Shown: piece after piece, positions 55,158 through 64,000 of the stretch | Layout: each line of letters begins with the position of its first letter | Numbering within the stretch: the first letter of the stretch is position 1 | Assembly: GCF_024586455.1 (NCBI RefSeq) | Contig: NC_065920.1 | Coordinates: 15,772,144 to 15,836,143 of the forward strand | Length of the DNA: 64,000 nucleotides | Origin: Bactrocera neohumeralis | Lineage: Eukaryota > Arthropoda > Insecta > Diptera > Tephritidae | Direction of reading: 5' to 3' | The notes under the pieces: generated by a model | Database searches by the model: none | What the model was told of the DNA's origin: nothing | What the model saw: only the letters and a program-made list of their open reading frames with translations | Program-made: the position numbers and the translations under genes

Positions 55158-58100
55158 TCAACGTATACTTTTCAGCGTTTTTTCCACATTGCGATATGTA
55201 CGCGCCGGTATCACCTCAATAAGTAAACGATTGTAGTTGGGATGATCGGAGAGCAGTCGAAATATTGATTTAGCATAGCTGCGCGTCTCCAGACTACCTT
55301 CAAGCAGTAAATTGGCGCCCGTCACAAAGAATTTGTCACGATTTTCCCGTGGCATAGTGTACACCTTATCGCTGCCTAGACGCTCAACCAGCCGATGCAA
55401 CAGTTTTGCCGTCGTTGTACGCACCAACGCATTCTGATGCAGCGCTCCCTTTGTGGTGAGTATATTTAATATTTTTGGTGGCGTTAAATTATCACACATC
55501 GATTCTAGGGCACGTGTGGCATCGGCGCGCAGAAAACGATTTGTATCGGCCGTACGATGTAGCAGTGCGCAAACCAAATCATCACACTCCTGTTCCAGAC
55601 ACTTCGATTTGAGTGTGAAAAGTTCGGTGGTGGCCTGACAGGCGGCACGTGACACTTGCGAGCGCAAATTACGCACCGAACGCGTTAGTTGTATGCATAC
55701 CATATGCATTTGATTTTCCAATTGCTCCGGATGATACCTCATTAGGCGCACCATTGATTTAAGGCCTAGCATAATGACCTCCCAATTACTGGAGTCCAGT
55801 TGATCGAAGGTTTTAAGCAAAGCGTCTCGCGGCTTGTCGAAGCGTTGCAATGTTGGTGGATAGAGTTCGGCTTGTGGCATTTTAATAGCTTGTTTTACCG
55901 GTGAAATTCGCCGGTGATTTTTCAGAAAGTGTGAAGTTTTCGCCTTTTGCTTTAACGGTGTGTGTTGCGGTTTAATTGGTATGCTTGTATTGAGCTGTGA
56001 GCTTGTCGCAGAGCCTGACTCGGTGCTGGTCTGGTCGAATATGAGCTCCTGCTTCGATGGTGGGCGTTCGTACAGGGATTCCATAGACTTTATCATCGAA
56101 TTGCGCCGCGATAGCATTTTAATCTCTGCGATGGTGGGTGAACGCGAACGCGACTGTGGTCGCGAGCGTACCGGTGTTTGCGGCTGTGATGGTACATGCT
56201 CATTTTCGTTATACATATGGTCCGCCTCATCTACATAGGCTTGCGGTGCATCTTCTTCTTTACTGCTGGCACTTGCTTCGCGCGCATGCTCGCGTAGGCC
56301 GCTGTCTTGTCGTTTGCTGTGCAGCTCATCCATCACCACAAAACTGCTGTTATCTTCAATGTCTTCCTCTATTAACAAGGACTTCACGGATTGCGTACGC
56401 GACAGCACTGTAGGCGTATCGCCGAGCTGTGTTTTGATGCTCTCGCTTTTGCTGTGCAAACTCGCCAAGCTGCCATTCTTTTTCAACGGTGTATTGCTCG
56501 CTGTCGCCACACTGGCATTGCTTAAATCCTGCACATCCTCCAACTGCAAAACATCGTGTTCGCTTCGCCACTTCACTGGTGTCGGACTGCTCGATTCATT
56601 ATCACTGCAGGCGTCTTGCAAAGCACCCATTTGTATGATTGAACCGTTATCAGTTGTATCCTCCTTATCCGTGTTGGGATTTTGTGTGGCGTTGTTTTCG
56701 TTTCGCTGCTCTTCGTATGTACCGTTTGTTTGGCTAAGTGTATCAGCTGATTGCGCCGAAGCAGTTGACTTCAGTGAATATGCTACCGACTTATTCGAAA
56801 CTGGTGTGGCTTGTTTCGATCCGTTATTTTGCTGTTTTTGCATGTCCGCAATTGCAGTCGCCGCAATCACAGCTGCCTCTCCATCCAATGGCCCAGGTCT
56901 GTTACTGTAAAGAAGGGATTACTGTTATTAATGTGTTATATTTGCAGTGTCTTAAACAGAGGCGCGAACGAATGCGTATTTAGCCTATCTCTGTCTTTGT
57001 ATTATATTTCTATGGCAGTTTTCTTCGGTTTATTCAAAAATGTTATAAAAAATTTATTATTATTCTCAAAAAAACTTATTCAATGACTGTTGTTGCCAGG
57101 AAAGCAAATCACAAGGGAACATTGTCAAAAAGGTATGTAGTGCTGGGTTTTAATTTACAGTTGCTAAAAATATATCAAAATTGTTGATGTTGTTCGAAAA
57201 AAATTTACGAAAAATTTAATCTAACAACAAGTTATTGCCAAACACCAGAAAATTTAAATTCGTCGTTGTTCGAAATTTCGAAGTTTCAAATATTGTAATT
57301 TTTTTTTGTTTTATCAAAAACCGTTATTTGGTAGATATCACGAAGTCTGAAATCAATTTCTAACTCATTTCGAAAATATTTTACATACATTTTGACCAAA
57401 TCGAAACTTTGAAATTTCAAATATTTTTTTTATTTTTTTTAAATTTTAATTAAGAACCGTTATTTGACCGATATACCGAAGACTGAAATCACCTTGTAAG
57501 ATTTTTCGACCTTATTTTGAAAACATCACATACTCAAATTGAAAATTCGAAGTTTTAAATATTATCAAAAACCGATATAATGAAAGCTGACACCACTTTC
57601 CAACTCATTTCGAAAATATGTTACATAAAAACGTGGAATTTTTCGCACTCATGTTTATATTTTATTCAATTCGAAATTTCAATATTTCAAATATTATTGC
57701 TTATTTTTATATCAACAACCGATATTTTGCTGATATAGCGAAAGTTGAAACCACCTCTTAAGGTTTTTCGAGCTCATTTCAAAAATATTTTAAATAAGAA
57801 TGTGGAATTTTCACACGCAACTTCGAAATTTCAAATATTGTTGTTAACTGTTTTTGTTGGATATGAAGCAAGCTGAAATTACCTAGTAAGATTTTTCGAA
57901 CTCACTTCGAAAATATTTTACATAAAAATGTATAATTTTTCACACTTATTTATGTATGTATATATTTTGACCAAATCGAAATTTCAAATATTGTAGTCAA
58001 ATGTCAAAATCAAAAACCGTTATTCGGCTGATATACCGAAGACTGAAATCAATTTGTAAGATTTTTCGAACTCATTTCGAAAACATCGCATACTCAAATC

Positions 58101-61100
58101 GAAAATTCGAAGTTTTATATATTATCAAAAACCGACATAACGAAAGCATAAATCACTTTCTAGCTCATTTCTAAAATATTTTACACAAAAATGTGGAATT
58201 TTTCGCAATGTCGAAATTCCAATTATTTCAAATATTATTGTCTACTGTTTTCTTTTATCAAAAACTGTTATTTGGCCGATGTAACGAAGGCTGAAACCAG
58301 CTCGTAAGATTTTTCGAACTTATTTTGAAAACATTAACCAAAATTTGGAATTTTTCGAACTCATTTCGAAAACAGTGCATAAAATGTGAAAGTTATGGTA
58401 CTCACGCACACATATGTATATTTTAAACCGATCTTATTTTTATTATAAATGCATAATCAATATATTATATATACACATACATATGCCAGTCCATTGTGGC
58501 ACGCACATCTAGGCACTGCAAAGCATTCATGCGCATTTGTGGTATGTTTTTGAACGTGAGCGTCCCCACCTGACCACTTTTTAATTTTATTTTTCATTTT
58601 ATTAACATTAGCAAGTATTTGTATGTATGTACGTGCAAATAACCGTAGTCTCCACCCACTGGCGTTGAGTTCACTGAACTTGCTGCATTTGAAAAATTAA
58701 TAAATATGCAAACAAACAGTTTTCAGCTCAGAAATAAACGCAGGACAAAAGTAAAAATATAATTTCTCAATTTCAATTTGCCCCTGCCCTTTAACCCCTT
58801 CACCTTTTTATGCTGACAATGATACTGGGCAATTTGCCACTCTAATGAATTGTCTCAATTGCTATTCGCTAGAGTGTATGTGTGTATGTGTGTATGTGAT
58901 TTTATTTGAGTTGTTGACAACTGTTTAATAAAAGTCGTTAGCGTTAAATTGCTTGCTGTAACAGTTATTGGAGCGTAATAGCAGCAAAGGTCCTTCCACA
59001 ATCCGCGCCACACTCCGTTGTGTTTTTTCTTCTGGTGTCTAAAGGATAACCTGTAATTTATTGTGTTGTTAATTTTTTTTTGTTTTCTGTTCGCTGTTCT
59101 TATTTAAAATGCGTAAGCGACGCCTAAATGGTAAATTCAATCATTGAGGCACACCCCCTGTGGGGTTTTAGGCGTATTCGGTTCCAATACTTAGTATATC
59201 CCACTAAACAGCTTAAGTGCGTTCATTTATATTTATTCCATTCCCACCCTATATTAAGGCAAAAAATCTAGAAGAAAGTGGAACTCTTGTCGGGAGAAGT
59301 CAAATTAGCCGCCATTCCTCCGCTATACAGTTTTCGCATTTGGCGTGCTAAATTTGAAATTGAATCACTCACTTTAATGACATAACACTTTACTGCGAAG
59401 CCACCCACGCAGCACAGTCCGTTACTATTTGACACATCATTGTGCCACTTGTATTTGCCGTTAGACGCTTTTTCTTAGCGCGAAGTGCGTAATTTGTTTT
59501 TTTTTTGCATATTTGTAGGCGCTCAAACATTGTGTGTCGTCTACTCTTTTCCTTTTGAAGGCAATTAATTAAAACTTGAGACTTTCATTTGCATAAACAC
59601 ACAATACATTTTTGCATTAATATGTGGTATAGTTTCTTATTTTTGGCAATTTTTTTTTTTTGTCAGTCCGGCTCAAATTTGATCAGATCCTTTAGTTCAG
59701 TGATTGTTTGGAATGAGCAAAATTACTTTTGTGCTGTTTTCAATTTTTTAGTACTTTTTTACTCTTTAAGTACTTTTTTAATTATTTTTTAGTACTATTT
59801 AAATATTTTTTAGTACAGTTTAAAATTTTTAATATTATTATACGTTTTTAATATTTTTTTAAACGAAGTTCGAAATTATTTTAAATTTTTTAGTACTATT
59901 TTAATTTTTTAGTGCTCTTTTAAATTTTTTAGTATTATTTTAATTTTTTAGTTGTATTTAGAAAAATTTAGTACTATTTACTATTACTATTTACTCTTTA
60001 GTACAATTCTCAATTTGTTTTAATGAAGAAATTTGAAATTATTTTATTTTTTAGTACTATTTCAATTGTTTTTAATAGATACTATTTAAAATTTGTTAAT
60101 AACAAAATTCAAAATTATTAAAAAATTTTGTAGTACTATTTTAAATTTTTTTAATAATATTATTTAATTTTTTAGTATTATTTTAGTAATATTTTCAATT
60201 TCTTTGCTACCATTTAAAATTTTTTTGTACTATTTAAAAAAAAAATAGTAGTATTTTAATTTTGTTATTACTATTTTAAAATTTTAGTTATTATTAACGA
60301 AATTCGAATTTATTAAGTTTTTTTAACAAATTTTGAAATAATTTCAAATTTATAGTACTATTTTAAGTTTTTAAACAATATTTGAAATATTTTTGGCACT
60401 ATTTTAAGTCTTTTTTAATATCGAAATTCAAAATATTTTTACATTTCTTAGTACTATTTATAGTAAATTGCTTTTAGTAAACAATATTTAATTTTTTTTT
60501 GATAACGAAAGTGGAATTTATTAAATTTTTTTTAACAAATTTTGAAATCATTTTAAATTTTTTAGTACTATTTTAAAATTAAAAAAAAAATATTTTAAAT
60601 ATTTTTGGCACTATTTTAAGTTATTTTTTAATATCGAAATTCGAAACGTTTTTAAATTTCTTAGTACTATTTATATTCTTTAGTATTATTATTTAAATTT
60701 TTTTTGGTACCTATTTAAATTTTTCCAGTAATATTTTAATTTATTAGTACTATTTTAAATTTTTTAATACTATTTGAATTTTTTTTAAATAACAAATCTC
60801 AAAATTATTTTAAATTTTTTTAGTAATATTTTGAACAATTTTAGCACTATTTTACTTTTTTTTGAAGATACTATTAATAACTAAATTCGATTTTTTTAAA
60901 TTTTTTTGTACTATTCTTTTAGTATTATTATTTTAACTTTTTTATAATTTATTTAAATTTTTAATACTATTTTAAACTTTTGAGTACTATTTAAATGTTT
61001 CTAGTACAATTAAATTTTTTTTTTCACTATTTAAATTTTTTTAATAATAATTAAAATTTTTAGTACTATTTTTTAGTATTAATTATTTTACCTTTTTTTT

Positions 61101-63335
61101 AATTTTTTAATACTATTTTCATTTTTTAGTACTTTTTGAAATTTTTTTAGTACTATTTAAATTTTTTACTATTTACATTTTTTTAATAATAATTAAAAAT
61201 TTTAGCACTATTTTTACTTTTAGTACCATTTCAATTTTTAGTACTATTCTAAACTGTTTTCGTACTATTTTTTATTTTTTTACTTACATTTCAAGAATGA
61301 AATTCGAAAAAAGTACTAACGAGAAGTGCTCAAGTTATAATTATACAAACATTTTTTTGTCCCCCTATGTTATATTTACCAACAAATATGCGTGCTCGTT
61401 GTGATTCGTGTTTTCGGAAACCAGCTGAAGTCATTCATGTTTTCGAATGAGGTCAAAAAGTACTTTTTTTCTTACTGTTTGCGTTTTTGGGTTAAGTTTG
61501 ACATACATACATACACATGTACATATATATACATAAATATGTAATTACTCATTTATCATTATTTCAGCACATTAAGGCCTTAAGTTATTCGAAAACGTGA
61601 AGTCAGCATTGAAAAAGTGTGTGTCACTGATGTTTTGAATGCAAAGTATTCAAAGCAAGGCAGAACTATTTTTAAATGAAATGTTTTGAGGTCAGAGGGG
61701 GAAATACATACTTTTTTTCGCAATTTATGAAAGCAACTAAACATTTTTTTACAAGAATTATATTTTTTGAAAAATGATTACTTACTACTTTTCTAAAAAA
61801 AAATATATATTAAAAAAATTGGAAAAGTAAAGCTCTTACTGAGAGAAATGGAGGACAAATTTCGTTAGATACAATAATTTAATTTTTTTTTTGATATTTC
61901 ATCGAAATTTCCTTAAATAATTTATCTCGAATACAGCTTCTGTTTTCGTAAAGTGTCATTGTGAGCAGTGTCGAATCTTCTCAAGCTTCATGTCATGAAA
62001 AATTCTTTCAATTGACAGATTTTGAGTTGGTAAATATAGTTTTTGTTCACAAATATACTACTTTCATACCAGTTCCAAACGTACCAATAACTGCTTAGTA
62101 CAAATGTACAAATCATATGTTCAGCAAAAATTATCCTTTAAAAATTTTGAAGTCCTCGCTTTCTCCACCAACTGTTGGCAAAAAAGGTGGCAAAAATCAG
62201 CTGGCTTTCGGACCAGTTCTTTGCCTCAGCACGCTCTAGTTGTAAACTTGTATTTTTCAGACTATTTTAATGCCTCACTACAGGGTAGCGCCTAAATGTA
62301 TACTTACATAAACTTGTAGTATACATTTGTGCGCGCTCTTGCTATTACTGTTTATGACTGACCGCACGCTTTATTGTTTAATATGCTTCGTAAATACAAC
62401 ACTCGAGCAAACAATCGTAAAAAATTATAATTTTCTGTATACATTGTACGCACTGACTGCACACATACATAGTTCTATTTACTAGTGCTATATTTGACTT
62501 AGTCTCGGCAATGTGCTGCCGTGATTAAAAATGGAAGGAGTGATTAAGCGACGCAAAAGTAATACCAGCCACTTTTGGCAATGTTTACGTGTTTACTTAT
62601 GCTGACTTTCATATATTTTATAATTAGAAAATTTCGAAGAAACTCATAAGTAAGTAAATTCGTCGAACTAGAATAATTCAATCCACTTTCCTAAGTAATA
62701 TTCCATAGTCAAAACACATGAGTTCAAATGTTATTCTATTTTCACAGTCTGAACCCACGACTCCCTCAAAAAGTTCATCCACAAGTGAAACCCCAACAAT
62801 TTCCCTCAATATTTCCACCCTGTAGCGTCTACTGACTGACCGCCCACACGCTCAATGCCCGCTCAACTTACATGCAGACCTCATTTGTAATGCCCGGCAC
62901 CGATAACACCGGCGTGCTATTGTTCGGCTGCTCCGCACCGCTGCAAATCAGTTGTTCAATATCCGTTTGCTCCGCGTATGCCGGCATTTGTGGCGCCTCG
63001 AGCGGCTGTTTCCAGCCATCGAAAGTCACATTGTTATTCTGTTTTATTGTCACAATACCATCCAACGGCTCGCACATGTTGTCCGCTTCCGTTTTCGCCG
63101 CACCACCTTCCACCACGGCCGCTGTATCGGTGCGCGCTATGCCAATCGATTTTTTACGCCGATAACGACAACAAATGCAACAATAGGTACGCACAAAGCG
63201 TTGCAGTACGTCAATCGCCGGTTGCGTATGCGCAGCTTTTTCCCACAGATAATCCTTGGCCGTGCGAAAGTGCTGCTGCAGACAATAGGCGCTCGTGCGT
63301 GCCACACAATCGCAGTCGTGGCAAATTTTTGGCAT
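55158..63335 (-). CDS. TOG-domain microtubule regulator (TOGARAM/Crescerin-like), 2 coding exons
   Basis: Exon 1 is 63335-62872 (154 codons plus 2 nt, donor AT|GTAAGT) and exon 2 is 56904-55158 (acceptor TTTACAG|T). Phase 2 joins phase 2 and gives a 736-aa protein (NEVC-I-NRPGPL). An in-frame TAG lies two codons before the ATG, which fixes the start. Exon 1 encodes a Cys-rich head (CHDCDC at 5-10, CCICC just before RYRRKK), then low complexity. Residues ~160-500 are disordered and Ser/Thr/Glu-rich, with many SP/TP/RS sites. Residues ~505-730 form a TOG/HEAT array: DSSNWEV in the first turn carries the Trp typical of tubulin-binding TOG loops, then NLRSQVSRAACQATTELF, FLRADATRALESM and LVRTTTAKLLHRLVERLG follow. 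TOG proteins bind tubulin. TOGARAM-type proteins act in cilia and axonemes (family knowledge). Placement in this subfamily rather than another TOG protein is moderately secure. AATAAA at 55133-55138 (-) lies only 20 bp after the stop. Confidence 0.8.
57300..58400. repeat. Degenerate tandem array, about 8 monomers of 115-170 bp
   Basis: Each unit carries an AAAAACCGTTATTTGGCCGA-like block, then CGAAGACTGAAATCA, then GTAAGATTTTTCGAACTCAT and TTCGAAAATATTTTACAT, ending in TCGAAATTTCAAATATT. The CCG landmark recurs at about 57321, 57457, 57572, 57719, 57848, 58017, 58132 and 58265. Units 2-3 (with CATACTCAAATTG) closely match units 6-7, a higher-order period of 560 bp. Confidence 0.85.
59740..61310. 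repeat. TTAGTACTATTTTAAATTTT-type low-complexity tandem array
   Basis: Dozens of diverged copies of a ~20-bp word, TTTTTAGTACTATTTTAAAT, cover about 1.6 kb. Longer periods are layered on it: blocks beginning ACGAAATTCGAATTTATTAA and ACGAAAGTGGAATTTATTAA at ~60300 and ~60505 share the order AACAAATTTTGAAAT, TTTTTGGCACTATTTTAAGT and AATATCGAAATTC, a period near 205 bp. The plus strand is strongly T-rich, so the transcript of the host gene would be A-rich here. Confidence 0.85.
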
Positions 63336-64000
63336 TTTCTAACGCTTTCTTCGCTTGAGTTCTTCTACACGAATTGTTCTACAGTTATGCGTCGTTTGTG
63401 TTATATTTTCAACGTGCTATCATTGCAGGGACAGGCACCTGCCGGCCGATTCAAAGGGCATACGCGCAACTGTTGATGCGTTGTGTCAGTTGCAGCGGTC
63501 ATTGTACGCTACGTGCCACACGAAGTGCCTCACGGGCTTCAGGCGCGCTTATGTGCATACAGTTGGTGTTTGTGTATATATATTTGTTGTTGCCACTTGT
63601 TTTGTTTATATATTATTGGTTTAATCGGTTTTTTGCGTTTTATATTGTTGCCGTGTTATTGTTTAAACAATGAAACCTCTTTTCTGGACAGACAAATAAA
63701 TGAGTTGAGCGTCCACTCGCCGCGAGCCAACTTTGCAGACTGCTAAGTGTCGCCTAAGTGCCTTTGTGTCCAGCGCTTTGGACATTTTTCTAGCGCTCGC
63801 TGTTGTGGCGGCCATTCCATGTCATGCTCATTCTGCATTCTCATGCTCTGTGCGAGTGCGAGTACTGCGGTGAGCAAAACTTAGCCAAAAGGATCGAATA
63901 GCACATACACAGCAGGTGGCTTTGTGGTGGCTTATGCTTCGTTTGTTTTGGCAATTTTGCACAGTGTTCAACGCTAGCGAAAGTTGAGCAACGGCAGGGT
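63336..64000. other. 5' flank of the TOG-domain gene
   Basis: Upstream of the minus-strand start. It should hold the promoter and 5' UTR. It contains short T-rich tracts and no recognisable coding sequence; the ORFs over 63374-63746 lack any family signal. Confidence 0.4.

Larger units (their letters stand above)
56905..62871 (-). other. Single 5,967-bp intron of the TOG-domain gene
   Basis: It lies between donor GTAAGT at 62871 and acceptor TTTACAG at 56905. It contains a degenerate ~115-170-bp tandem array (57.3-58.4 kb), a TTAGTACT-rich array (59.7-61.3 kb), and AT-rich sequence with (GT)n-type microsatellite (around 58880) and poly-T tracts. I see no coding exon inside it. Confidence 0.75.

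Noticed and set aside
56314..56910. 198-aa ORF on the plus strand
   Set aside because: Antisense shadow of the TOG-gene exon, with Cys/Ser/Leu composition caused by the opposite strand.
62952..63476. 174-aa plus-strand ORF overlapping exon 1 of the TOG gene
   Set aside because: The minus-strand frame has an upstream in-frame stop, a good start context and a perfect splice donor. The plus-strand frame has no such support.
1..64000. tRNA, rRNA, CRISPR or bacterial features
   Set aside because: No cloverleaf-compatible A/B-box pair, rRNA core words or regular spacer arrays were seen; eukaryotic genome context.

Overview
This is a window of dipteran nuclear DNA, most likely from a tephritid fruit fly (Bactrocera/Zeugodacus/Ceratitis type). 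The evidence is short GT-AG introns of 53-82 bp, proteins close to fly orthologues, AT-rich spacers, and very many decayed LINE, mariner and SINE-like fragments. The species assignment is inference. There is no operon, prophage or CRISPR content.

Layout. Bases 1-21,000 hold no convincing host protein gene. They alternate between non-repetitive AT-rich islands and degenerate transposable elements: RTE-like and I-group (R1/LOA/jockey-like) non-LTR retrotransposons on both strands, a 708-bp TTAA-flanked piggyBac-like element, pogo-like termini, a mariner, and a dispersed 'TATAGC' repeat. A four-exon gene at 21,982-23,181 (+) encodes a 339-residue mitochondrial-type malate dehydrogenase paralogue that has lost four of six active-site residues, including the catalytic histidine. 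Bases 23,500-44,500 are again transposon-rich with no host gene recognised.

The right third is gene-dense. Nipped-B/NIPBL/Scc2 (cohesin loader, 2042 aa, two coding exons) lies at 45,141-51,336 (-). Next is a four-exon gene for an unrecognised 220-aa acidic protein at 52,117-52,972 (-). Divergent from it, across about 509 bp, is a one-exon RBM7-like RRM protein (NEXT complex family) at 53,482-54,231 (+). Last is a two-exon gene for a TOG-domain protein (TOGARAM/Crescerin-like, 736 aa) spanning 55,158-63,335 (-). Its single 5,967-bp intron carries two unusual AT-rich tandem arrays.

Functional links: Nipped-B acts on chromatin, RBM7-like in nuclear RNA surveillance, and the TOG protein probably on ciliary/axonemal microtubules. 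The MDH paralogue could be a sperm mitochondrial pseudoenzyme; that is a hypothesis. The observations most worth following are the MDH pseudoenzyme, the intronic arrays (one with a ~560-bp higher-order period), a perfect 20-bp-arm hairpin at 8,582-8,629, the TTAA-flanked element, and LINE 3' ends that repeatedly finish in CCTAA-type tails.
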